Shown one piece after another: positions 8,529-16,125 of a DNA stretch of 64,000 nt. Both the position numbers and the translations under genes were made by a program. Every line of letters begins with the position of its first letter. Position 1 is the stretch's first letter. Source of the stretch: Pedobacter sp. BMA (lineage in GTDB: Bacteria; Bacteroidota; Bacteroidia; Sphingobacteriales; Sphingobacteriaceae); assembly GCF_001027745.1 (NCBI RefSeq), contig NZ_LECU01000001.1:496001-560000 (forward strand), read 5' to 3'. Below the pieces are notes generated by a model. That model did not search any database and had not been told where the DNA came from. It worked only from the letters and a program-made list of their open reading frames with translations.

Positions 8529-8584
8529 TGAAGGCAGGTAGGTTTAAGGTTAATTCCTCTACCTTCTAATCTTCAACCTTCCAA
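8529..8584. repeat. Inverted and word repeats after hisIE
   Basis: GTTGAAG (near 8528) and CTTCAAC (near 8570), with GGTAG/CTACC inside, form an imperfect inverted repeat; the right half is a run of CTTC-AA-like words. No T tail follows, so it is not a convincing terminator. The WD40 gene starts at 8592, so read-through from the his operon is likely. Confidence 0.4.
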
Positions 8585-8591
8585 CCTATAT

Positions 8592-9491
8592 ATGCTTAAA
8601 CACCTTAAAACACTTTCCGGCCATCAAAACCCTGTTTATGCATTGGCTAATTCTGATCATTCTACAACTTTTTTCAGTGCCGGAAACGATAAAGGAGTGG
8701 TTGAATGGTCGCTTGAAAGCATGGCTTTTGTAAAGGTTAAAATGCCCGTTCAAAGTTCGGTTTATTACCTGCACTACTATAACAACCGGCTTTTTATTGG
8801 TGAGCGAAGTGGCGCTTTTAGCGTGTATGACTTGATTGAAGAAAAAGTGGTAGCAAGAATAAATGCACACACAAAACCTATTTTTAATATTCAAACGATC
8901 AAAAGTAAAAACGAACTTTTAACCACAGGCGAAGATGGTACAGTTGCAGTTTGGTCATTAAACGATTTTACTGAGATTTATCGATTTCAGGCAGCGTATG
9001 ATACCGTGAGAGTAATCGCAGTATCGCCTGATGAAACTGAAATTGCTTTTGGATGTAAAGATCATCTGATTAAAATCTACAACCTCGAAGACTATAGTTT
9101 AAAGCAAAACCTGGACGGGCATACCTTACCAGTTACAGCCCTGGCCTATCATCCGGCAGGAAAATATTTGATTTCAGGTTCACGCGATGCACAATTAAAA
9201 ATCTGGAACCTGCCCACGTATGAGCTGCTACAGACTATCCCAGCACATATGTTCACCGTATATAACATCGCTTTTCATCCAACCCTACCCTATTTCGCAA
9301 CCAGCAGCCAGGATAAAAGTATTAAAATCTGGGATGCAGAAAATTTTAGATTATACAAAATCCTGAGCCTGGAAAAAACAGGAACCGGACATACGCATTC
9401 TATCAATAAAATGATATGGAGCAATGATGGAAGGTATTTAATATCTACGGGAGACGACAGGCAGATAATGATTTGGGAGATGGAGGGTTAA
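8592..9491 (+). CDS. WD40 repeat protein
   Basis: 299 residues made of about seven WD40 blades, each with a GH start and a W-x-l/W-D end. Clear examples: TGEDGTVAVWSL near 114, SGSRDAQLKIWNL near 199, TSSQDKSIKIWDAE near 241 and TGDDRQIMIWEME at the end. It forms a beta-propeller that serves as a protein-binding platform. There is no signal peptide, so it is cytoplasmic. It lies 66 bases after hisIE in the same direction. Partner unknown; the his link may be positional only. Confidence 0.85.
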   Translation: MLKHLKTLSGHQNPVYALANSDHSTTFFSAGNDKGVVEWSLESMAFVKVKMPVQSSVYYLHYYNNRLFIGERSGAFSVYDLIEEKVVARINAHTKPIFNIQTIKSKNELLTTGEDGTVAVWSLNDFTEIYRFQAAYDTVRVIAVSPDETEIAFGCKDHLIKIYNLEDYSLKQNLDGHTLPVTALAYHPAGKYLISGSRDAQLKIWNLPTYELLQTIPAHMFTVYNIAFHPTLPYFATSSQDKSIKIWDAENFRLYKILSLEKTGTGHTHSINKMIWSNDGRYLISTGDDRQIMIWEMEG

Positions 9492-9506
9492 TACCCACTT
9501 CTTTCA

Positions 9507-10292
9507 TCAATCCACAAACCGCTTAATAATCCTCAGCTTATGCGTGTATTTCCCTAGCTCTTTATTAAAAATTCCCTGATCATCAATTGGGTCTATCTTT
9601 ACTTTGGCTGATGAATGGATAATTTCATTGGGGCTTAACATAATTCCAACATGGGTTATTTTACCATCTTCATTATCGAAAAAGGCCACATCCCCGGGTT
9701 TAACTTCTGCCAGAAACCCAACTAATTCGCCTTGTTCAGCCTGCTGTGAGGCATCACGTTTCAGCTTCACGTTTAACAATTTAAAAACGGTTTGAACAAA
9801 ACCAGAGCAATCCATCCCAAACAAGTGCCTGCCACCCCATAAATAAGGAATATTGAGGAAAAATTTAGCGGCAGATGCAACATCAGCTTTGAAATCGGCT
9901 ACTGTCATATTGTAGGGTTCGAAATTCAGCTTAAATTTTTCTGATCCTGCATAGCAGTAGCCATCAGCCAAATATGGCAGATTACTTCCAGGGCTTAAAT
10001 GATACAAGCTACCATCGGAGGCAGTTAACACATTATTAAAGCTTAATGGAGCTAATAGTTTTTGAGCTTCAATTTCAGTAAACTGCTGATAAGTAATAGC
10101 AGCAAGTTGCCTGAAATCCAGCCAGCCTTCATAATTATCATAGCCGTTTTTTATCAGCCACCATCTTTCTTCTTTCTCTATAATTTCTACCTGATCACCG
10201 AATAACAATTGCGAAACAATCTCCGCTTTGTCTGATGGTTCAGCCCTTAGAGGAGCTACTGCAATTCTGCAAATACCGTATTGATTTTCCAT
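9507..10292 (-). CDS. NlpC/P60 family cysteine peptidase (YkfC-like)
   Basis: 261 residues. Residues 1-70 form a bacterial SH3-like domain (ICRIAVAPLRAEPSDKAEIV, WWLIKNGYDNYEGWL); a middle SH3-like part follows. The catalytic C40 domain starts near 130. The nucleophile is Cys163 in GMDCSGFV, the His is in THVGIM and the polar third residue is in EIIHSSAK. The layout resembles YkfC, which cuts gamma-D-Glu-L-diamino acid bonds in recycled muropeptides. No signal peptide is seen, which fits a cytoplasmic recycling role. It ends 15 bases from the convergent WD40 gene. Confidence 0.85.
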   Translation of the reverse strand: MENQYGICRIAVAPLRAEPSDKAEIVSQLLFGDQVEIIEKEERWWLIKNGYDNYEGWLDFRQLAAITYQQFTEIEAQKLLAPLSFNNVLTASDGSLYHLSPGSNLPYLADGYCYAGSEKFKLNFEPYNMTVADFKADVASAAKFFLNIPYLWGGRHLFGMDCSGFVQTVFKLLNVKLKRDASQQAEQGELVGFLAEVKPGDVAFFDNEDGKITHVGIMLSPNEIIHSSAKVKIDPIDDQGIFNKELGKYTHKLRIIKRFVD

Positions 10293-10402
10293 TTAATGAT
10301 GCTCGTGAAAGATTTAGTAAATCTAACAATTTACATCCATTGCCTAACATTTTGCCATGAAATTTGTTATTTTTATGATGTACACATTTAAAGCTGCCCG
10401 TT

Positions 10403-10852
10403 ATGAATTTTAAGAAAATATTAATTGCTGTTGATAATAGTACCTGCTCGGAAAAAGCGGCTAAAGCGGGTTATGATATGGCCGGAAAGTTTGGCGCGGA
10501 AGTAGCGCTGGTCAATATTATTGAGCCCGTACCCGCGAATGTAAATCCTGATTTAACACTGGCTCCTGTATTTTTAGAGACTTACGACAACAGTGAGGAA
10601 AATAGTCATATTCTGCTAAGAGAAATTGAAACCAAATTTGGCAATGGAATAACAACTACCTATCTAAGTGTAGTAGATACAGCGGCTCACGGTATCATTC
10701 AACAATCTGACGAGTGGGGATCAGATTTAATCGTCATCGGAACTTATGGAAGAACCGGACTCTATCATTTTCTGATGGGCAGTGTTGCAGAACACGTGGC
10801 GCGAAAATCCGCTTGTCCGGTTTTGATTATCCCAAATAAATGTGATGTTTAG
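10403..10852 (+). CDS. Universal stress protein (UspA family)
   Basis: 149 residues, one Usp domain. N-terminal KILIAVDNSTCSEKAAK is the typical first strand and nucleotide site. The C-terminal motif GTYGRTGLYHFLMGSVAEHV near 112-131 matches the ATP-binding G-2x-G-9x-G-S pattern, so it belongs to the ATP-binding subgroup. Cytoplasmic. It is followed 10 bases later by a beta-lactamase-like gene, probably in one transcript. Confidence 0.92.
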   Translation: MNFKKILIAVDNSTCSEKAAKAGYDMAGKFGAEVALVNIIEPVPANVNPDLTLAPVFLETYDNSEENSHILLREIETKFGNGITTTYLSVVDTAAHGIIQQSDEWGSDLIVIGTYGRTGLYHFLMGSVAEHVARKSACPVLIIPNKCDV

Positions 10853-10862
10853 CCATTAAGTG

Positions 10863-12116
10863 ATGAGAAAGCACTTCTACGTACAGCTCCTATCTCTCGT
10901 ATTGTTCTTTAATATTTCCTATGCTCAGGTTAAAGAATCAAAAAATTCCTTATCCGAGAAAGGGCTCGGCAAAATAGATATCTTGTTCAAACAATATCTG
11001 GATAGTGGGTGGATTAAGGGCATTACAGCAAATATTTCTTACGAGGGAAAAACGGTATATAATAAGGCTTTTGGTAATCAGATTAACAGGCCTTTTAAAA
11101 CTAATGATATTTTAAGAATTGCCTCGCAAACGAAAGCAGTTACCTGTGTTGCAGTGATGATGTTATTCGATCAGGGCAAGTTTACACTCGATGACCCCAT
11201 CTCAAAATTCATTCCGTCTTTCAAACATCCGAAGGTTTTAGATAAGTTCAATAAAAAAGATTCGACCTATACCACTAAGCCTGCAAACAGGGAAATTACC
11301 ATTCGGGATTTACTTACCCACACGTCAGGACTGGGTTATGCTCAGATTGGGTCGCCAGAGATGAATGCAATTTATGCAAAAGCAGGGATTGAAGCCGGAT
11401 TTGTAATCAAAAAGAAAACACTGGAAACCGACATCAATAAACTGGGAACACTTCCACTTGCTCTACAACCCGGACAGAAATGGCAATATAGTTTAAGTAT
11501 GGATGTTTTAGGCCGGTTGGTAGAAGTTGTATCGGGCTTAAATCTGGACCAATTTTTTAAAGAGAAGATATTTACGCCGCTTGGAATGAATGATACTTAT
11601 TTTGCCCTACCAGAAGAAAAGCAATTCAGACTGGCAACAGTATATACCGAAGATCCTAATACCAAAAGTGTTAAACCCTGGAAAGATGGCACTTTCCCAG
11701 GTGCCACTATTAATTACCCGACAAATGGCAACGGGTATTTCGCAGGCGGAGCGGGCCTGGTCTCAACTTCAAAAGATTATGGTAATTTCCTCCAGATGCT
11801 TGCAAATAGCGGCGAATTGAATGGTAACAGAATACTTTCTAAACAGAGTGTAGCGCTAATGACTACCAACCAGCTCGGAAACATTTCTTTTGGCGATAAT
11901 TATTTTGGCCTGGGTTTTGAAATCATTTCCGAAAAGGGAAGCAGGGAGCTTGGTCAGAGCGTGGGTTCATACGGGTGGGGAGGCTTTTTTGGCTCAACTT
12001 ATTGGGTTGATCCACAGAAGAAAATCGTAGCCCAGATCTATATTCAGCAATGGCCATTTTCCCATGGACAACTTTCTGATCAGTTTAAATCCCTGATATA
12101 TCAGGCAATAAAATAA
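10863..12116 (+). CDS. Beta-lactamase-family serine hydrolase (class C / esterase-like), exported
   Basis: 417 residues from ATG 10863 (an in-frame GTG at 10860 would add one residue). An N-terminal signal peptide ends near SYAQ (residue 21). The catalytic SxxK is Ser88-Gln-Thr-Lys91 in IASQTKAVT. LLTHTSGLGY near 150 and the motif WQYSLSMDVLG near 210 follow, with Tyr-Ser-Leu where true class C enzymes have Tyr-x-Asn. GWGGFFGSTYW near the end takes the KTG place. This suggests an esterase or D-aminopeptidase-like hydrolase more than a drug-resistance enzyme. The substrate is unknown. Confidence 0.85.
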   Translation: MRKHFYVQLLSLVLFFNISYAQVKESKNSLSEKGLGKIDILFKQYLDSGWIKGITANISYEGKTVYNKAFGNQINRPFKTNDILRIASQTKAVTCVAVMMLFDQGKFTLDDPISKFIPSFKHPKVLDKFNKKDSTYTTKPANREITIRDLLTHTSGLGYAQIGSPEMNAIYAKAGIEAGFVIKKKTLETDINKLGTLPLALQPGQKWQYSLSMDVLGRLVEVVSGLNLDQFFKEKIFTPLGMNDTYFALPEEKQFRLATVYTEDPNTKSVKPWKDGTFPGATINYPTNGNGYFAGGAGLVSTSKDYGNFLQMLANSGELNGNRILSKQSVALMTTNQLGNISFGDNYFGLGFEIISEKGSRELGQSVGSYGWGGFFGSTYWVDPQKKIVAQIYIQQWPFSHGQLSDQFKSLIYQAIK

Positions 12117-12129
12117 GTAAGAAAACAAA

Positions 12130-12154
12130 AAAGTCCCGGCAATACCGGGACTTT
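12130..12154. terminator. Bidirectional terminator
   Basis: AAAGTCCCGG (12130-12139), loop CAATA, CCGGGACTTT (12145-12154): ten perfect pairs, with an A-run on the left and T-rich bases on the right. It sits between two convergent genes (serine hydrolase and 4Fe-4S ferredoxin) and can end both. Confidence 0.9.
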
Positions 12155-12176
12155 CATTTCTATATCTTTCAGGTCA

Positions 12177-12527
12177 CTATCCTTCCTGGTGTAACCACGC
12201 TTTCTTAGCCAATAATTCTTCTTCTGTTTCACGAATATCCTCATCGTCAACACAACAATCTACCGGACATACAGCCGCACATTGAGGCTCATCATGGAAA
12301 CCCTTACATTCAGTACATTTATCAGAAACAATATAGTATACTTCATCAGAAACTGCTTCCTGAGTGGCATCAGCTTCAATTTGTTGATTACCAAAATCTA
12401 TAACGCCTTCCAAATTTGTTCCGTCGGAGAAACGCCATGCAGTACCGGCATCGTAAATTGCATTATTCGGGCATTCTGGTTCGCAGGCCCCACAATTTAT
12501 ACACTCATCTGTTATTTTAATTGCCAT
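12177..12527 (-). CDS. 4Fe-4S dicluster ferredoxin
   Basis: 116 residues. Two cluster motifs: CINCGACEPECP near residues 9-20 and CTECKGFHDEPQCAAVCP near 74-91, the second with a longer insertion between cysteines 2 and 3, as in the bacterial 7Fe/8Fe ferredoxins. The acidic C-terminus ends in KKAWLHQEG. It is a cytoplasmic electron carrier. It is divergent from the acyl-CoA reductase gene across a 78-base region holding two opposed -7 boxes, which suggests joint control and possibly a shared redox role. Confidence 0.92.
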   Translation of the reverse strand: MAIKITDECINCGACEPECPNNAIYDAGTAWRFSDGTNLEGVIDFGNQQIEADATQEAVSDEVYYIVSDKCTECKGFHDEPQCAAVCPVDCCVDDEDIRETEEELLAKKAWLHQEG

Positions 12528-12554
12528 GTTTTCTTCTAATTCTTTTGCTTAGTT

Positions 12555-12562
12555 TACCTTTG
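12555..12562 (+). promoter_or_regulatory. Predicted -7 box (TACCTTTG) of the acyl-CoA reductase gene
   Basis: Exact TAnnTTTG, 43 bases before the ATG at 12606. No good -33 TTTG is seen. It faces the opposed box at 12568-12575 across five bases. Confidence 0.45.
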
Positions 12563-12567
12563 CGATG

Positions 12568-12575
12568 CAAATATA
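12568..12575 (-). promoter_or_regulatory. Predicted -7 box (TATATTTG) of the ferredoxin gene
   Basis: On the minus strand TATATTTG, an exact match, 40 bases before the ferredoxin ATG at 12527. With the plus-strand box it forms the palindrome TTTGC-GAT-GCAAA, so both -7 regions overlap one dyad. Confidence 0.45.
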
Positions 12576-12605
12576 AGATATTAACAATTAATAATAATTC
12601 TAAAT

Positions 12606-13637
12606 ATGTCAGCATTAACTCAGGATAAAGTAATTATTGCATTTAAAGCGCTTGGACAAAAGCTCATAAACCCTACTGACATACTAGGAGATGCGTTTTA
12701 CAGTGCTCAAAACGGCAATTCCTGGTTCACGCCAGAAAATGTAGAAAAATCACTTTTATCATTTGCTGAGATGTTAAATCCTGCTGATATCGATATCTGG
12801 TTCAGTAAAATGACATTCACTGTATTGCCTAAAAAAGTTGGTTTGATACTGGCGGGTAATATTCCAATGGTTGGTTTCCATGATGTATTGTGCGTTTTGG
12901 CAACTGGCAATATTGCCTTAATTAAACTATCTTCATCAGATGATAAGTTGATCAAAATAGTAATTGCTGAACTGATCAATATCGAACCATTGCTATCAGA
13001 TCGAATTCAATATGTGGAAAGGTTAAAAGATTTTGATGCAGTAATTGCAACAGGAAGCAATAACTCGTCACGATACTTTGATTTCTATTTTAGTAAAGTG
13101 CCCAATATCATCAGAAAAAATAGAAATAGTGTAGCTGTACTGGACGGATCAGAAACACAAGAAGAAATTGGACTGCTTGGAAATGATATCTTCGATTACT
13201 TTGGTCTCGGATGTAGAAACGTATCGAAGGTTTACTTACCGAAAAATTATGATATTGCCAGCTTATATGAGGGAATTGAAATTTTCCTTCCGGTTATTAA
13301 CCACTTCAAATACCAGAATAACTACGATTACAACAAGTCCATTTATTTGGTTAATGGAGCTAAACATTTTGACAATGGCTTTCTATTGCTGAAAGAAGAT
13401 GATAGTATGGCTTCCCCCCTGGCCGTGTTATACTATGAAGAATATGAAACTATTGATGAAGTAAATGGTAAACTTAAATCCCTGGAAGATCACATTCAAT
13501 GTGTGGTTTCGAAATTAGATCTTGATATAGCCACCTTCCCTTTTGGAGAAAGTCAGCACCCCAAACTGTGGGACTATGCAGATAATGTGAATACTATTCA
13601 TTTCTTAGGTAGCATTTGCAACAAAGAGGTCCATTAA
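12606..13637 (+). CDS. Acyl-CoA reductase (LuxC-like)
   Basis: 343 residues of the LuxC/acyl-CoA reductase family, related to aldehyde dehydrogenases. Visible: VGLILAGNIPMVGFHDVLCVLATGN near 78-100 (nucleotide-binding part), KLSSSDDKL near 105, and ATGSNNSSRYFDFYF near 145. GLGCRNVSKVYLP near 198 carries the likely catalytic Cys. In LuxC the reaction is NADPH-dependent reduction of acyl groups to aldehydes; here the physiological substrate is unknown. The position opposite a ferredoxin is typical of Bacteroidota in my recollection. Confidence 0.8.
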   Translation: MSALTQDKVIIAFKALGQKLINPTDILGDAFYSAQNGNSWFTPENVEKSLLSFAEMLNPADIDIWFSKMTFTVLPKKVGLILAGNIPMVGFHDVLCVLATGNIALIKLSSSDDKLIKIVIAELINIEPLLSDRIQYVERLKDFDAVIATGSNNSSRYFDFYFSKVPNIIRKNRNSVAVLDGSETQEEIGLLGNDIFDYFGLGCRNVSKVYLPKNYDIASLYEGIEIFLPVINHFKYQNNYDYNKSIYLVNGAKHFDNGFLLLKEDDSMASPLAVLYYEEYETIDEVNGKLKSLEDHIQCVVSKLDLDIATFPFGESQHPKLWDYADNVNTIHFLGSICNKEVH

Positions 13638-13684
13638 ACAGACGACAACGATTTTAACCTATGACCATTAATATCTAAATTATT

Positions 13685-14362
13685 ATGAAAAAATTACTAA
13701 TCTTTTTTTTCGCATTAGCACTTTCATGCTCAGGATTTGCACAATCAACCAGTAACATAGCTTTAACAAATAGTGATTTATTTGTTTCCGATTATCCAAC
13801 TGGAATTTATAAGACAAAGGAGGACTTTCAGAAAAAACTACCAAGTGATACAACGCAGGTTATCCCCAAAAACTTGCCAGGTAAGAAAAAAGACTCACTC
13901 ATCCTAAATCAGAATACATTTTTCTACACACTTGCTACAGATAAAAAAGTAAAAAATGTATTTGCCATCAGCTATCGCGGTTACATATTTTTTAACGTTC
14001 AATCAATCTTGTTAAACAGGAACAAAACAGATCGGTCTCAAACCAATAGTAATCCAAATGCATTTGTAGGTGTAATGTATTCAGGAAACAATTATCTGTA
14101 TACTGAAGCCAACCTTGCTAATGCCTGGGCGCAGGGCTTTGCCTATGGAATGGGCGGCGGAGTAGGTGGTGCAGTTGCCCAAACAATGGTTAATAGCAAG
14201 GGAATTCTTTGGGATTTCAAAAATAATGAATTCAATATTTTTAAAAACTGTAAAGATTACAACGATTTTATTAAAGACAAATATCCGGCTGGCGTACAGG
14301 AATGTAAAAACAATTATCCGGATATGCTAAAAGTCAGAAACGATATTAGAAATATTTTATAA
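13685..14362 (+). CDS. Exported protein of unknown function
   Basis: 225 residues with a clear signal peptide (hydrophobic core at 5-16, cleavage after GFAQ near 20). I do not recognise the family. The middle part alternates beta-like segments (VFAISYRGYIFFNVQS). A glycine-rich stretch AYGMGGGVGGAVAQ near 155-168 could be a short membrane-active or flexible segment. The end has two Cys (ENKNCKDYN region and QECKNNY) that could pair. It lies between the acyl-CoA reductase gene and the ftsE transcript with its own spacers. Confidence 0.7.
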   Translation: MKKLLIFFFALALSCSGFAQSTSNIALTNSDLFVSDYPTGIYKTKEDFQKKLPSDTTQVIPKNLPGKKKDSLILNQNTFFYTLATDKKVKNVFAISYRGYIFFNVQSILLNRNKTDRSQTNSNPNAFVGVMYSGNNYLYTEANLANAWAQGFAYGMGGGVGGAVAQTMVNSKGILWDFKNNEFNIFKNCKDYNDFIKDKYPAGVQECKNNYPDMLKVRNDIRNIL

Positions 14363-14426
14363 ACCATTCAATTTATTTCTCAATCCAAATTAGATCAATT
14401 TTTAAGGGTTTTATAAATTGAAATGC

Positions 14427-14434
14427 TATTTTTG
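14427..14434 (+). promoter_or_regulatory. Predicted -7 box (TATTTTTG) of the small ORF/ftsE transcript
   Basis: Exact TAnnTTTG followed by AACACA and then ATG at 14441. Transcription would begin at or within a few bases of the start codon. Confidence 0.5.
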
Positions 14435-14440
14435 AACACA

Positions 14441-14644
14441 ATGTATATCGTTAAAGTAAAAGGCATAGCCAAAATACCTGATTATGTTCAGTTAAGGGAT
14501 GAAAAGTTCACATTGCTGGCATATTTCAGGGTTGATCGCCCAGACAAATCACTCGAAAAGCTAGGGCTGGCAGATAAGCAGGATTACATAATGGAAATGG
14601 TTAAGGATTTACCTTTCGGGGAAATCAAAAAATTAGAAATATAA
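14441..14644 (+). CDS. Small conserved-looking protein upstream of ftsE
   Basis: 67 residues from ATG 14441 (MYIVKVKGIAKIPDYVQLRD). An upstream ATG at 14423 would add six residues but sits inside the promoter box. A mixed beta/alpha pattern with no membrane segment. One base separates its stop from ftsE, so the two are co-translated. I recall similar short ORFs next to ftsE in Bacteroidota but no known function. Confidence 0.65.
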   Translation: MYIVKVKGIAKIPDYVQLRDEKFTLLAYFRVDRPDKSLEKLGLADKQDYIMEMVKDLPFGEIKKLEI

Positions 14645-14645
14645 A

Positions 14646-15329
14646 ATGGCAGGAAACGCAGTAATTCATTTAAGCAATGTTGATGTATTTCAACAGAAAC
14701 ACTTAGTACTCTCAAACGTTAATTTACATATCGAGAAAGATGAATTTATATTTCTAATCGGTCAAACAGGCTCAGGTAAAAGTAGTTTGCTTAAAATATT
14801 GTATGGCGATTTACACATCGGTAACGGAGAAGGTAATATTGCCGGATTTGATCTTAAAAACTTAAAAGAAAATCAGGTTCCCTTTTTACGTCGTAAACTG
14901 GGTGTAGTATTTCAGGATTTCCAATTGCTTACCGACCGTACCATAGAGAAAAATCTGGAATTTGTTTTGAAAGCCACAGGATGGAAAGACGAGAAACTGA
15001 TCAGTGAACGCATTAAAGATGTTTTAGATAAAGTTGGATTGCGTTCTAAAATCAAGAAAATGCCACATGAAATTTCAGGTGGCGAACAACAAAGAATTGT
15101 AATTGCAAGGGCGCTGTTAAATGATCCCGAAATTATTCTTGCGGATGAACCAACCGGGAATTTAGATCCGGAAACATCTGAGGAAATTGTAACCCTGTTA
15201 AAACAAATTAGTCAGAATGGTACAGCAGTTCTGATGGCAACGCACGATTATCACATCATCCGTACCTTTCCATCGAGAATCATCAAATGTGAAAACGGTG
15301 CCGTTTTAGAAGGCGGCCAAATCGTATAA
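14646..15329 (+). CDS. ftsE: FtsE-like ABC transporter ATP-binding protein
   Basis: 227 residues (E. coli FtsE 222). Walker A GQTGSGKSS near 38-46, Q-loop VFQDFQLL near 87, signature SGGEQQRIVIARAL near 141, Walker B IILADEPTGNLDP near 161, and the switch His in ATHDYH. FtsE with the membrane partner FtsX activates peptidoglycan hydrolases at the septum. FtsX is not adjacent here. MacB/LolD-type ATPases look alike, so the assignment rests on length, compactness and the typical GDL-like short middle region. Confidence 0.75.
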   Translation: MAGNAVIHLSNVDVFQQKHLVLSNVNLHIEKDEFIFLIGQTGSGKSSLLKILYGDLHIGNGEGNIAGFDLKNLKENQVPFLRRKLGVVFQDFQLLTDRTIEKNLEFVLKATGWKDEKLISERIKDVLDKVGLRSKIKKMPHEISGGEQQRIVIARALLNDPEIILADEPTGNLDPETSEEIVTLLKQISQNGTAVLMATHDYHIIRTFPSRIIKCENGAVLEGGQIV

Positions 15330-15350
15330 AACGCTGACATCCGTCAGTCT

Positions 15351-15401
15351 ATCAGCCAATCTGTACAGATAAATCCAAATAAATCTGACAGCTTGGCTGA
15401 T
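15351..15401. promoter_or_regulatory. Long imperfect hairpin between ftsE and grpE
   Basis: ATCAGCCAA (15351-15359) pairs with TTGGCTGAT (15393-15401). Inside, CTGT pairs with ACAG and CAGAT with ATCTG around a 12-base loop (15371-15382). That is 18 pairs with one mismatch and one bulge. A smaller hairpin CTGAC-ATCC-GTCAG lies just before it (15334-15347) and ATTTTGC/GCAAAAT (15400-15419) just after. It could be a terminator with a poor T tail, or a 5' element of grpE-dnaJ. Confidence 0.5.
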
Positions 15402-15454
15402 TTTGCTTTATGGCAAAATAGTTGATCATCCCACAAAAAATTCAGCCTCCTGTT

Positions 15455-16036
15455 ATGTTTAATAAGAAGAAAAATAACGATCAAGAAGAAAATATAATGA
15501 ACACTGAAAATGCATCAGAAAATCCTGCTGAAAACGTAGAAAACACTGATACAACTGCTAACGAAACAGAACAAGCTCCTGAATTATCAGCAGAAGAAAA
15601 ATTACAGGCAGAAGTTCAACAACTAAACGATAAATATTTACGCCTTTATGCGGAATTTGATAATTACAAACGCCGCACCCAGAAAGAACGCGTAGAATTA
15701 TTGCAAACTGCAGGTAAAGACGTAATCGTTTCTTTACTTCCGGTATTGGATGATTTTGACCGTGCTTTAAAAGCCATGGAAACTGCAGCAGATGTTGCGC
15801 CGGTTAAAGAAGGTATTTTATTGGTGAGCAATAAGTTAAAAAATACGCTATCGCAAAAAGGCCTCAAAGATGTTGAAAGTATCAATCAGCCTTTCAACAC
15901 CGATTTCCATGAAGCGATTACCAATATTCCAGCACCTACAGAGGAGCTTAAAGGAAAGGTACTTGATGAAGTAGAAAAAGGTTATACCTTAAATGATAAT
16001 GTGATTCGCTTTGCTAAAGTTGTAGTTGGAGCATAA
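15455..16036 (+). CDS. grpE: Nucleotide exchange factor GrpE
   Basis: Promotes ADP release from DnaK. 193 residues from ATG 15455 (E. coli 197); a TTG at 15422 and an ATG at 15497 (MNTENASE) are other possible starts. Acidic, disordered N-terminus (about 1-55), then a long coiled coil, EEKLQAEVQQLNDKYLRLYAEFDNYKRR. The beta domain carries the signature FNTDFHEAI and ends VIRFAKVVVG. It is 89 bases upstream of dnaJ, the usual heat-shock pair in Bacteroidota; dnaK is not here. Confidence 0.95.
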   Translation: MFNKKKNNDQEENIMNTENASENPAENVENTDTTANETEQAPELSAEEKLQAEVQQLNDKYLRLYAEFDNYKRRTQKERVELLQTAGKDVIVSLLPVLDDFDRALKAMETAADVAPVKEGILLVSNKLKNTLSQKGLKDVESINQPFNTDFHEAITNIPAPTEELKGKVLDEVEKGYTLNDNVIRFAKVVVGA

Positions 16037-16084
16037 ATTAATTTTGAATGAGAGAATTTTGGATGATAGAATATTAACCCCATT

Positions 16085-16120
16085 CATTCACTCAATCATT
16101 CAGTCATTCAATCATTAAAA
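16085..16120 (+). repeat. ATTCA/TCATT word array before dnaJ
   Basis: The grpE-dnaJ spacer carries about seven imperfect copies of CATTCA/CAATCATT between 16082 and 16118. It is a short simple-sequence array, like the ones in the his operon. It is non-coding; function unknown. Confidence 0.6.
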
Positions 16121-16125
16121 TAAAG

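Noticed and set aside
8528..8576. Terminator after hisIE
   Set aside because: The inverted repeat is imperfect and not followed by a T run.
10863..12116. Antibiotic-resistance beta-lactamase
   Set aside because: SxxK is present but the Tyr-x-Asn motif is Tyr-Ser-Leu; family membership alone does not show drug hydrolysis.
15393..15408. Sigma-54-like promoter TTGGC...TTGC before grpE
   Set aside because: GG and GC are 8 bases apart instead of 10, and the bases are part of a hairpin arm.
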